From Solea solea (Eukaryota; Chordata; Actinopteri; Pleuronectiformes; Soleidae), in contig NC_081153.1 of assembly GCF_958295425.1 (NCBI RefSeq), positions 14,289,001-14,353,000 of the forward strand: a stretch of DNA of 64,000 nucleotides. Direction: 5' to 3'. Below are positions 12,108-25,100 of the stretch, piece by piece. Position 1 is the stretch's first letter, and the number at the start of each line of letters is the position of its first letter. The notes beneath the pieces are model-generated. The model was not told the DNA's origin. It saw nothing but the letters and a program-made list of their open reading frames with translations, and ran no database searches. Made by a program: the position numbers and the translations under genes.

Positions 12108-13344
12108 AGAAACATACACGCAGGGAAGAGATATGTGAAATCATTAGAGTCTCCCAACACTGAATAAATATCTTGGGATAAAATCAGTCTGTGGAGAAAT
12201 CACCTGCGGGGAAATACAATTGGATGAGATCACGACCTCACTGAAACGTAATTTGCATGTCATCTAAATGGGATCTGCCCCAAATGCTCGGGAGGTCAAA
12301 ATGTGCCCGATTAGTCGAAATGGGACGACTTCCTTCTCCCCGGATTTGCTGAAAGGAGCAACAATGGCATGTACAAGTTCTGTTTGGCTGTGACTGTTCT
12401 TCCTGTGAGCGGCAGGGCTGCCCTCTTCTGGCTGCTTCACAAACCTCCGCAGTTGCATTCAAACCCTTCTAACCTTCAAAAGACAGACAGACAGACAGAT
12501 TCTGGCAGGCAGTTGTTTTTTTTTTTAATCACATTAGAGCTGAGGAATAAAAAATAAACACAAAAAGGGGGAAAGTGCAGCACACAGAGTCTCTCAGGTA
12601 ACCACATAGAGTCTTATTTATACATAATATATTTATATAGTAGAACCATATCTCCCACTTTTACAGCCTCTGATTGTGACACAGAAATAGTAAACCCACA
12701 TTCCCTGGGTGAGACAGAAAAGAGCAAAAAGAGAGCAGAGCTCCAACAGTCGTCATCTACATTAGAAAACCTGCAGGCCATTCATATCCATAGGTTTATA
12801 CAGCCAGGCTTTAGTATTCATTATAAAAATAGGTTTAAAGATGATACAGATGCAGAGGGTGAGTGAGGATGTTGCTGCGCCCACCGATCAGTGGCATGAC
12901 TCCTATCATCCACCCACACCACAACCAAGATGCAACAAGGTCCTGGGATTCTGTGCGTCTCCGCTCTACAGCAGTCCAGCCCAGACAGTCGGTTATTATT
13001 GAAATCAAGGAGGGTTTAAATTAGAGAAGAAGAAAAAAAATATCTATGAGTACATAAAAAATGCTCTTTGAGGATGGTAAAGGGGGGTTAGTGCATTGAT
13101 GAAAGCTTAGATAGATTTGGAAAAGTGCAGTCACGGAAAGATATGGATGACACAGGAGTGGATGAGATGAGCAAAGAAACGGAAATAAGGAATAGCAGAG
13201 GAATAAAATGTTTTTAGAAAAAAGTGCAAAGCAGCTCTGGGGTCACCATTCACTTGGGTTTCAACAGCTGCTGGCGGTAAGAAGAAAAAAGGATCAGAGG
13301 AAAGAGGAGTTGATGGAAATTAAGTGTTATTGCTGGGGGTATTT

Positions 13345-13350
13345 TTTATT
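13345..13350 (-). terminator. candidate pdcd6ip proximal polyadenylation signal
   Basis: AATAAA on the coding strand, only 45 nt after the TAA. Low-complexity-free, UTR-like sequence continues to about 12560, where an ATTAAA variant (12525-12530) could serve a longer 3' UTR. Which one is used cannot be decided from sequence. Confidence 0.35.
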
Positions 13351-13394
13351 TGGTGTTAAGGTGTTAGAAGAGGAGTGAGGGCATGAGAAAAGAG

Positions 13395-14781
13395 TTATTG
13401 TTGAGGGTAGTACGGCTGATGCTGCTGCTGCTGCTGCTGCTGTGGTGGTTGCTGGGGGTAACCGGGGTAGGGCTGTCCAGCAGGAGGGGCTCCTGGGTAT
13501 CCTCCTTGTCCTGGAGAAGGCTGGTAGGGCATGTAAGGCATGTTGGGCATATTAGGCATGTTGTACTGGCCATAAGCATAGGGGTTGTAGCCCATAGGGG
13601 CCTGAAAGTACCTGAAAGTACAACAGAGAAAGCAAACGTGAGCACTCACCAGTCACTTTATTAGGTACACCTGGTTAACTTCTTGTTAACGAACTCAGTG
13701 CATTTAGGCATGTAGACATGGTCCAAAAGACATGCTGGAGTTAAGAGTGAGAAGAGAGTAGAGAAGAGTGAGCATTAGAGAGAAGAGGAAAGGTGATTTA
13801 AGGGACTGAATGTGTTGTTTCAGAAACTGCTGATCTACTGGGGTTTTCTAACAGTCATCTTTGGGGTTTACAGAGAATGGGCCAAAAAAAAAAGAAAGGA
13901 AAATATCCACTTGGTGCAGTTCTCTGGGCAAAAATGCCTCGTTGATGCCAGTAGGTCAGCAGAGAATGATCAGACTGGTCTGAAATTATGGAAATGCTTA
14001 CTCAAATAACCACTTGATACAACCAAGGTCTACAGAAGACCATTCTGATTACACAACACATCCAACCTTGAAGCAGGCTGACTATAACAGCCAGTAAGGT
14101 ACCCTTTGTACCTAATTAAGTGGATGAGAGTGAACATTTAAACAATTTCAGCGCTGACCAAGATAGTAGATCAATCATAACAGTACAGAGAGTCTATGGA
14201 CAGGAGCCATATCATTACAGCTTTGAGCTTAAAAACTGACTTAACCCTTTTTACAAGCAAAAAAATCTAATTAAGGTCACAAAATGTATCACACTGCCAT
14301 GACATCAGTAAAAGAGTCATCTAAAAACAAAATCTAGTCCGAGATCGGGATGTTGATGAAAAACCTACCCTGGGTATCCCTGGTACGTGGGGTAAGGTGG
14401 TCCCTGGGCCTGAGCCATTGGGGCCACAGGTGGCGGGTTGCTGGTGGAAGCAACAGAGGGCGCTGTGTTGGTTGGAGGGGGGGTGGCTGCAACCTGAGGG
14501 GTGACGGTGGGAGGAGGAGGTCTGGCTGGAGGCTGGGGCTTGGCTGGGGGTTGCTGTTGGGCTGGTTGGGGCTGCTGAGACGTGAAGGTAGACAGAGAGG
14601 AGACATGCATAAATGTGTCTTTTCTACAGTTAAGGTATAGTATAGTGTTAGACTCTGTGAGGTGCTACTTACAAATACAGTCCTGGGTGCAGGTGTTGGG
14701 CCGGCAGCCGGGGTGCTCTGATAGGCGGGAACGTTGAAGGATGGAGCACTGGGCTCTCGGGCAATGCTCTGCTGCAGATCT
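13395..14781 (-). CDS. pdcd6ip: pdcd6ip exons 16-18, proline-rich tail
   Basis: Exons: 14673-14781, 14369-14574, 13395-13611. Visible ligand motifs are PSAP in [11 protein letters not shown] (TSG101 UEV site), [11 protein letters not shown] (SH3 site of CIN85/endophilin type) and [13 protein letters not shown] (ALG-2 site). The C terminus is rich in Tyr/Pro/Gln ([13 protein letters not shown]) and ends in QPYYPQQ. A run of seven glutamines, mostly CAG, lies at about 13421-13443. The last acceptor is duplicated (separate entry), and the last intron holds a Tc1 relic. Confidence 0.93.
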
Positions 14782-17700
14782 CTGAAACAGGGATTGAAAC
14801 ATTACAGATTTTTCCTGCCCAAGCTGCAGCTTAAAAAGACTTCCAGATACCATCCATCCATTCATTTTCTATGACACTTGTCCTCTGAGGGTTGCAGGGG
14901 GGAAGAAGAAGCCAATCGCGGCAAACAGTCATTCGCCGTTCACTGTCCTTGTTCCAGTATTGTATTGTATTGTATTGTATTGAAGTGTGTGTTTGTCTAT
15001 GGCCTCTTTTCAGCTTCTGGTTTAGCATGCGGCTAAGTGTTAGTGTCGAGCGCTGGCCCAAACTCTTCCTACCATCCATAAACTTAAATTTACAATTTGA
15101 CAAGTTGACACAGCATAAAATTGGTCTCCAAAAATGAACCTGTCTGGATTTCAACATACTTTTGTTTCTGTTGTGTTAATCTTCTGTGTAGGGGCTTCCT
15201 ATTATTTCTGGAATGGGAACTGTGGTGCATGTGAAGAGCGCCAAGGCCAATTTGAGACCAACTCTGGTCCAACTGAAGGTTTACATGCAGTAGTAAGCCA
15301 AGAAAGAAATGTGATTTACAATTCCAGACAGTAACTGCATTAATGTTTTTGTAGCCACATTATTCACACTGAATGCCACAAGATTTATTTTTTCTAATGG
15401 TTAAAACTTATCTCATGTTACTGAAGTGCAAGTAGAGGTTTGATTCAATCAAGCTCCTCTCATGCTTTCTCTCGCTCTCTCTCTGTCACACACACACACA
15501 CACACACAAACAAACATGTTGACAGCAGAAGCATCTGCACAGTCAGACCTATTCACAACTGGATGATGAGGCCAGACCCAATCAATGTGATAACAGCAGA
15601 AGCGTCCAGGATGCATTTTAATGACAAGTGTGAAAAGTCGTACTTGGTCGTACTTGGAGCTATAAACCAGCGACTGGATCACTGAAGACCGATGTCATAA
15701 CAAGTATGAATGTGGCCTTTGAATAATTAGCCTAACCCCAAACTGTATGTCTTTAGACCGCCAGAGGAAGTCAAAGTACCAAGAGAAAACCCACACTGGC
15801 AGAGAGAGAACATGAAAACTACACACAAGCAGTTTTCAGACAAGAACAGTTGTTTTCTTTCCACACCGTGTGCCCAAACTAAAATGCTCAGTGTTACACA
15901 CAGGATTCAAACACTGCTGTTGTGAGGCAACAGACTAACCACTGCCTTCATTAATATCCCACAAACAGACATAAGTGCACACACAGACAAAAGAAGCAGA
16001 GTACATACTTAAGTAGTTCATCCCGCTCCGTCTTGCGTGCAAAAACAATGTCGCTGCACTTATTCTGGAACTTAAGCAGGATTTCTGTCAGGTCGTTGTA
16101 GAACTGCGGAAGGAGAAAACAAAAGAGGACAAAAATAAATGCCCTGACTTTGCAAACCACCTTGACACACATACACAAAATAAATAAATAAATCGGAGTG
16201 AAATGTTTCTGGCAAGACATGCATTACTGCAGTACAGTTCATTCCTGCATGTGCCGGTGTGTTGTGCTGAGTAAGTACCTTTGTGCCTTCGCGCAGGTTG
16301 TTGCTGATCTCAACGTAGCTGTCGTGGGCTGAAGCCAACTTCTTCAGGACCTCCTCCCTCTGGTTGGTCTCTGCGTTTGACTGCTTCAGACTGCTGAAAT
16401 CCTGGTGGGACGTCTGGAGAGGGATCACAGGAGTGATACAAAAGATAGCAGACTGAAGAGGTTAACCCCTGAAGCGTTGTAGTACATAGGCTGATTTATG
16501 GATAGTGCAATAATAATTATTTTTCACACACAAGTAAAACCCTCAGACAGATGCTCTCTCTCTTAGGACTCTATCTGCATCTGCTGCCCGACAACCTACA
16601 TGTTGTTTTTTTTAAACTAATCTGTTTATCCCAGTAATAAAACCAACTTTTTGTTTACTTTTGTTACTATTTTTAGAGGGTCATATTTCATTTAAACTAC
16701 AAACAGCACTGTTATAGGTGGTAGAACAGTTCAGAGTCACTTCTAGAGGCCAACACACCATTAAAACATGGTCATGAAGAGGTCACCATGTGTATGTTCA
16801 TATACCTGAACTTTTCCCAGCAGCTCTTCCTGCATGTGGAGTGAGGCTTGTACTCTCTGGTTGTAGGTACCGTACGACTGGTCCAGTTGGGAGAGTGACA
16901 GCTGCTCCTCGTTGATGGCCCCGTCCTGGGCCAGTGCCGTCAGAAAGGACGTAGACATGTCAAAGGTCACAGCCTTGACTTCTTCTTCCAAGGTCTCTCT
17001 CTCCTTTTTCATCTCATCCAGCTGGCTGAGCAGGGAGCGCAGCACATTCACCACCTGAGGTGAAGATGGAGAAGACAACTTGACTTTTTCTGCTCCACAT
17101 GAACCCTAACCTATCACACTTGTCATAATGACTGCACAAATGCAGTGTGGCTTCACTGGCGTTGCACATGCACTTCTTCAACCCTCTCCCAGTTCTGCTT
17201 GCTTTAGTTCTTTAAGTTCCCCAGTGAAAAACAAAGCAAAGTCAGCTAAAAAAAGAAAAGAAAAATTGAGCAACTGTGGGGAGGAAGGAAAGAGCACACA
17301 ATGTCCATTAGGTGTTTTGCATACAGCAGTTTCTGTATGTGGCACACAAAAACTTTAGTTTTATGTTAACTGGCCAAATGACAGAGTAGGCAGGCAGACT
17401 GACCTCACTGCCCTGCAGTGTTTTGGTTGGGTTGGCAGAGGGGATGGCAGCAGAGAGCTCGTCCTCTGATTTACACAGCAGAGCGATCATGTCACAGTGG
17501 GCGCTGTACCGCTCCCTCACCACTTGATCTGCTTGAACAGCCTTGTCCAAGACGTTGCGGAAGTTAGCGCCCTCTGAGGAACAGAAGGAGAGGTTTGAGG
17601 AGATAGGAGAGAGGGAGGATCATGGTGAACAGCACAAAAGTGTTGCCACAAGAACAGTTTCTTCACCTCAGCTACTGGCCTCCTCTAGGGTCCTCCTCTA

Positions 17701-20700
17701 ACTCATATCCCTCCAACACTATGATGTATATAATGGTGCTATAGTGCTTGTTTTCTTATTATGTTTATTTAATTCATTTTATTTACCCCTAATATTTATA
17801 AGTTTTGGTCTTTTTATTTGCACCAATGACCAAAACTAATTCTTTGTATTGTGAAAGCTTTACTTGGCAATAAACCTGACTCTGATTCTGATGTGTGTAC
17901 CTGCACGCAGGGGCTTATACAGATCACCAGAGGGGGTTCTGTTCCAGCGCTGGTTGAACTTGGCTCTCAGCTCATTGTCTGTTGTCTCTTCAGCATCCAG
18001 CATCTTCAGAGACTGATGGACAAAATCACAAAAGTGCCTTAACATACACACACATACTGACACATACATACAATATGTTAAAAAAAACAACAACAAATTG
18101 TGAGTATTTTGACTGCGATATGATAGATAAATGGTACGGCTTAAAGGTTAAATGTACTTTCTTGACTGTCATTTTCATGAATATATTAATCAAAATCATA
18201 TAGATTTTACATTTTTTGGAGCATGTCAACAAACAAAAGATATTTTAATTCCTGCAATGCTACGGAATTTCTACATTAACTGTGTTTGGACACACATTTC
18301 TTCTTTATCAAACAATTGCAGTGTCTTTGGATTGTAGTTGATCATATTACATTTGATTATTTCTCATTAACTGTACCGACCACACACACACACACACACG
18401 ATGATCTGATGAGTAAGCCTTTATTGCTCATTTTATCTTGGACCATGAGTCTTCTGTGCATAAGTAATATTGACTTGTGTGGGCCCGTATAGAATTCATT
18501 AACATAACCACTCAGAAAACTTCTGCTGACCATAGGTACATGCTGTAACGTAGGGCTGCAGCTCGAACACTTAAGTCAGGACATAGTGGGCTGTTACAAG
18601 TATGATATTGATGGCAATTTCTATGTAAAACAGAGCTGCAGGCAGACGCACACACACTCCTTGTGTGACCAACAGACGTACACGAGACGCAGCAGATTAG
18701 AGACACAGCTGTCACACACTGCACATGGATCTGGTCTGGCCTCGGCCTAACGTGTAGTAGTTCTCTCGACAGTTACTGATTGTTCATTTTAAAAATGTTT
18801 ACTGGTTGGACTCCCCTTTTTAAATGTAAAAAAAAAAAAAAACCTATATTCCTGTATTCTAAAAAAGTAAAACTCACATCTTTATATTTTTCTATTTTAG
18901 GGTAAATTAGGGTATTTTGGTTTAGACTTTTTAACTCAGCCAACAAACTTGGAAGCAGATTGTGTTTATTGTTTTGTTTGTGAGGAAGGAGTGTAAAAAA
19001 CAGTTTGGCTGAAGCTCATGGACACACAGTCCTTGGCTCGAAGATTAGTGGATTAGATTTCAGTGATGATCCTGATCTTGGATTTCCGCCATTGGGAAAG
19101 ATTATGAGTTTTTAGGATTTAAGTGTTCTTCTGGTAGTGGTATTCCAATATTCAGGAGTTCCAAATCATCTGCTAAACAGCATTAGTCCCATATGCTTTT
19201 TGTCAATTAAAACAAGCCACACTACAACTTCTTTGTTTACTTTTTAAAGTGGATTTAGGATCAGGATTAACACTTGTGGTGAGTGGTGCGATCACTGGCG
19301 TGTGGCAGACTATAACATGTATAATTCAGGGTGTTTCTTGTTGCCTCTAAAACCAACCTCATCCAGGATTTCTCTGTTGCGAGTCAGAAGCTCAGGCAGG
19401 TCTTTGATCAGCTGCTCAATGCTCTGAAGTCCCCCTTGCTGCACAATGGATCTGGCCTTCTCAGCAATGGATTGAGGGACAGAGTCTCCAGACAGATCCT
19501 CCAGGGCAGCTGGCAGATTCAGCGATGCCAACACCCTAATGGACAGTTACACGACAAATTCATTTTCAACTGCCTTTTCAACATTTTACAGCAAATAAAG
19601 CAATTAAAAACAAATGTATGCACTAACTTTCAAAAGACAAAGATTGTACCCATTTTTTGTTGGATGAAATACTGGAGGTTTTTAAGCACTCATTAGTATC
19701 TCCATATTGTGAGACAGAAGTGCCTGACTGTTATTTGGGATGCTGCAGTAAAACTACAAGTACTTTTATTGGCATTTTAATACACCATTATATTATGAAT
19801 TTTTAATAAGCCCATCCATGCCTGGAGACACAAGCTCTCATGGACACACTCACTGGAAGACAATTACACAAATCTACTTGAACATTAGAGATGCACGAGT
19901 CAAGTTTTTTTTTTTTTAAATATCATCCACGCCCGTCCTCCCGTTGGGGCAGCCAATCCACACTGTTCAACCATCAATACATGTTTTTATATAAACTGCC
20001 AACTTTATACTCCATAACATCCATCAGTGGGTGATTTGTGTTACTGCTAAATGTGTATTTTACTGTTTATTTCAGCAATGAGTAAAAATACCTTTAGATT
20101 GTACACAGTGGGCTGGGTTTATTCAGGCAATTCTGCAAATTATGTAACTGTAGTAGCACCCCATCACTATAATGCAAAGCTGACTTGAAGTAAATAATAA
20201 CTTGCTTGTAACACTGCTTTGAGAACTACTACAACAGTAGTTCTCAAAGCAGTGTCAGGACAACTCACCCGTTGCAGAGGTTGGTCGCCTCCCTGAGTGA
20301 CCCCACCAGCCTGTTAACAGTCTCAGCCTTCCTCTGGCTGTAAATGCTCATGGACTGCTGCACCGCCATAGGAACCATCTTCTCAAACAGGTCTGAAGAG
20401 GAAAAAGCAAACATTTAACAAAACAAAAAAAAATATTTGCTTTAGTGAACTTGCATGTTTTTACAATTTCAAGGAAGAGAAAAACGTATGTACTGTCATC
20501 AAACAACATAGACCTTGTTGAAACAAACAAGCATTGGTCTCACTTTATAGCACATCAGTATGTTGTCCTTTACAGATTAAAAATGTTAATTTGGGGGTCT
20601 ACTACAGTAGTTTTATGAACTGTATGCACAAAAAAAGCTATGACACATTTAAGCAGTGGTTTCTTAACAGTGGGGAAACTGAGACCATGTGAAGGAGGGT

Positions 20701-21771
20701 CCTGTAGAACAAGTGTGGTAATCATTGCACTACAGGAAAGTGTTAAATCCAAAAACACATAATGAATGAGAGGTGACATGGCAGTATTATTGCTTAGGAG
20801 AAAGACTGAAAAACAGGAAGAAACAACTACAGCTGGTCTTCACTGAAAAGAAGAAAATCTACCTTCCAGCATCTCCACAGCTCATTAACTAACACATTAT
20901 ATCTTGTTTGTTTAATTAGCACAAACGCTGCAGTGCAGAGATGGCACACTGCTGGTTTATACTCTATTACAAACTCAACTTAAACTTCCTAAATGTATTT
21001 TTCTCACCATGAGGTTCTCGGGCAGTGAAGAAACCCAAATCTTGCCAAACAAAATGTATTTTTTAACTGTGAAATTATTCTTTTAAAACTTCTGATGCTC
21101 TGGACAAAAAAGGACTCTGCAGCAATCTGTCCATTTGGCAAAACACTTCCTTTGTCTCTTAAACTCAAATTTAGATCATTTGTTTTGTGTTTCTCTGTCT
21201 TGCCAATTAGAAAACTGTGTCAGTGTCTGTGTATGGTACCTGAGAATTTCTGGCTAAGTGGAGGTGAGATAGCTGTAGCTTTGACCAACGCTGCTTTGCC
21301 AATAGTCTCCAGATCCTTGACTTCAGGAACGCGGTCGTGGTAGATAAAATCGTTGTCTTTTTTTGCAGCGGTGAGGGCTCGGTTGATCTTCTCACTCAGG
21401 TCCTTAACGCTCACATAATCATCGTAACGAGAGGCCACGGTTTTCGCCAGCTCTGCTGCGTGCTTTAGTCACAGATTGAAGGAAAAAAACATTTTCTTTT
21501 TGACTTTTGATGTGTGTGTGGGTGATTTTTCTTTTCTTTTTAACTCTTCACAAGCGAAGAGCTGAAGTCAAAAACGTAATTACATACCTGAAGGCGAGCA
21601 ATCTCCTCTCCAAAACGCTTCTTCTGCTTGGCCACGGCGCTCTGGTGAAGCTCAGCGTTGGCCTGCATGATGCAGCGCTTGGCCGCCAGGACCGGCATCA
21701 CTTCCTGAAAATAAAAATACTGACCAGGGAGAGGCAACCACAGAGAAACACACAGGCACGCAAACAAATAT

Positions 21772-21804
<33 letters not shown>

Positions 21805-22091
21805 AACAGCAAGGCAATCCACAAAATGGCAGACAAGCAGCAGCAGAGTCAAATCACAAATGACATCACGAAAGCCAATCACAAAGAGGCACAAGGGGTC
21901 AGAGGTGCGCAAACGAAACAGAAGCGTGTGCACATATGCGCAAGTACACACACAGACACATGTAACCAGTGCAAACACCACCAACACAAGGGATGCAGAA
22001 AGAAAGGAAGACAAGAGAGAAAACAGAACAGGCAATGAGTGTTTAACTTTTGAGCAAAAGCTGCTGCTGCACCCTCCTCAAATGCCCCAGA

Positions 22092-22128
<37 letters not shown>

Positions 22129-25100
22129 CACTTGTATTTGTTTACCTCTTTAAGACCTTTTCTGGCATAAATACTGACCTTATCAGGACCAGTAGCCCTC
22201 ATGGGGAACAAAACCTGGTCCTGAAGAAGCAGAACCTCATTCCCGAGGAACTGGTTAAGGTTAGGGCTAAGATTTTAATTGCTGTTAGGTTATGGTTAAG
22301 GTTATGAATGGAAGTCAATGCAGTGTGCTAAAAAGAATAGCTGCACAAACGTCGCCGAATGGGTCTGTTTAATTTTAGGTTCTCTTGAACAAAGATGCTG
22401 TTTTCAAATTTGTATCCCCAAACAAAAAGCAAAAACGTCATTTAATACAATTAAAATGTGTTTTACTATTAAACAATATTTTTATTATGTATCAGGTAAG
22501 GTATGTTTATCATAGGTTGGTATGAATGTATTTAAAATGAATAACTAAATTGCATAATAACTAATAAATATAGAGAAAATCCTCTGTTAACGTTTGTTGG
22601 CAATTGTCAATCAGCCTCCCACTAAAAAAATCTTGACTTACCCGACAGGTAAAATGTTCAATTTAAATGATGCAATGGAATTTAAGTTTGATTTCATTTA
22701 ACTGAAAAAAGTAAATGTGTTTTCTGAAACTGAGATCGTATGTATATCAGGGTTGAACAGACGGTCACTTTTTCAGATATCCATGATTATTAGATTGTAA
22801 GAAACATCAGAATGAAAACAGGTCAAACTTAAGTTCAGTAATAGTAACCAGCATATCAGAATGAAAATAGGGTGAAAATGAACCAATGAAAACAGAGGGA
22901 GGTGCAATGTGGACAGTCCCACAACCTGAGTACCACTCTTCAAACCTATCCCACCCCACAAACGCACACACACACGCACTGACAATACACACAATAAGGC
23001 ACACCACACAGAATCTGTGTTTGGGTCTTCACCACAATGAACACATGACTGACTGGTTAGTGTGTAAGTGTATGTGTGATTTTCACATACCTTGGGAAGG
23101 TTGTCTTTGTACTGCTTGAAGGCGTCACCATAGAAATCTGCTGCTTGATTGGCCAGTTTAGCAATGACAGCATCTTTCATTCTATCTGTTGGTTGAAAAA
23201 ACTTGCATTTAAGTCGAGCAGCAAAATGCACATTTCAAACACAGCTGCAGTAAGAGTTTGCTTTTGCAAACTGCATATCACACACCAATTACTGCCACTC
23301 AGTCATACATTCAGTAGGCAAATCAGAAGTAATGTATCAGCAGTGTTTTTCATCAGAGCAGCTTGTGAACATTTTATCCATTGAACAACGGTATTTATGT
23401 TACTACATCTAGATGACATTTCCCTTACATCCAGCAAAGTGTTTAAACTCATTTACAACAATATTATCCCTCTAGGAAAAAATATCCTACTTTTTTCACA
23501 ATGTAACTTTCAAAACTGTTGTACTTAAAAACACTAATAAGCAATTGTAGAGACAGAACTGGGACACAGGCTGTGTTCAACCTGGACCAGAACTGTCTAC
23601 TGCCACTGCTAAAACTACTCTACTTGTAGCAAAATACCCTCATGAGTGTGAAGTTAAAGACGCTATTTATTAACTTATATGTAAATTAAGTGTGTGCAAT
23701 CACTCTAATTCCTATATATGGCAGATGTGTGACACCAGTATCCCTGTGGACGATGAAAAATTAAACCACAAATGCGGTTCTTTGTGTGTGATGTTCTAAA
23801 ATGGAGCCTTGATCTCCTTTTCTAATTATTTACATGACATAAAGAGCCATAAATCATAATGATGGAGTGCTGAAAAGCAGAACAGTAGTTTGTGTTACAT
23901 GCCCGTTTGTACAAACAATGAAGACTTGAATAACTGGGGCGTTTTGTCTTTTACCTGAAGTAGCTTTGAGGAAAAAGACCTCCTGGGCCTGGGCAAGCAT
24001 TATGAGGCTCAGGGTGCCCACAGTCTCAGGAGAGATGTCCATAGTGGGCTCCCTATTCAGGGCAGACAGCACCGTGTCCTTGATGTGACCAAACGCTCCG
24101 CTGGCCAGCTTGATAGAGACAAAGATGAATGGTTACTTGGCAAAATCTTATTCAGCTTGGGCAATAATGCCAAGTTCAATGTCAATAAAGCAGCTTTGAA
24201 AACCAAACTAAAATAGAAACACAGACAAAACACTAATGGCATACACGCACATCAGTATGCCTCCAGTGTTACCAGGAAAATCAGTTCATGCATCATTGAC
24301 TCTCAGCTTCGTTGCACTTAGTGGAGATGATCCACAAACAATTTGCTTGCACTGCTATTACATGCACTACACATGGTGGCAGCATCGTGTTGCACGAAAA
24401 GGACAATGCTTTGCAAATACAGTTCTGCAGAAGCTAATGCTCGAATGCAAGTATGGAAATGATTTTGATGAGTGACTTTTTTTCATGTCAACAAAATGCA
24501 GATACTAAATTAATATATGATATATTGTTCCGTAAATAAAAGGAGTAGTTTAGCCACATAATAGCTGTTACAATATGGTTTGTATTTATCTTACACGTTT
24601 CTAGTCTTGATGATCACTCAAAGCTGCTTTACACTACAGTTTTACCATTCACCCACACTTTCATACAGTGCATCTATGTGAAGCACATTTTTTAATCACA
24701 TGGCATGTAGATGGGAATTTAACCCACAACCTTTGAGTTGAAAGATTTGACTGAACAACAAATGCGTTGGCAATCAGATATTCTATTGCAGCAAAGCTTC
24801 CAAAGGGCATTTAGAGAACATCAGAGCAGTGACAGTTTTGACTGAAAATCCTATTTTTGTGGATCATCAACATATATCATATAACACTTATATTCCCCAC
24901 AAATCCCCACCCGGCCAAAAAGGGCTGGGGTACCCCTGAGCAAGGTACCCAACTCCCAATGCTCCCCGGGCGCTACTCAGTGTGGCAGCCCACGGCTCCT
25001 AATTCTAGGATGGGTCAAAATGCAGAGGAATACTTTCCCTAAGGGGATTAATAAAATTAAACTAACAATGTGGTGTTGCTCTCACCTGATAGTATTTAGC

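Larger units (their letters stand above)
1..12500. other. intergenic, repeat-rich region with no protein-coding gene seen
   Basis: No ORF here resembles a protein family or shows a phased exon chain. Most long ORFs overlap CA/GT or purine microsatellites. The region holds SINE-like copies, MITEs, homopolymers and dinucleotide repeats (listed separately), plus four stretches of balanced composition (about 2150-2470, 5590-5850, 11200-11420, 12180-12400) that could be distal regulatory DNA of neighbouring genes. Confidence 0.7.

Noticed and set aside
11532..12160. Two overlapping 164-168 codon minus-strand ORFs
   Set aside because: The peptides are Phe/Cys/Val-rich translations of purine/pyrimidine and CA repeats, with no domain.
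13364..13645. Second-frame ORF of 93 codons over the last ALIX exon
   Set aside because: It is a shadow of the proline-rich exon. It matters only as the alternative reading if the distal duplicated acceptor is used.
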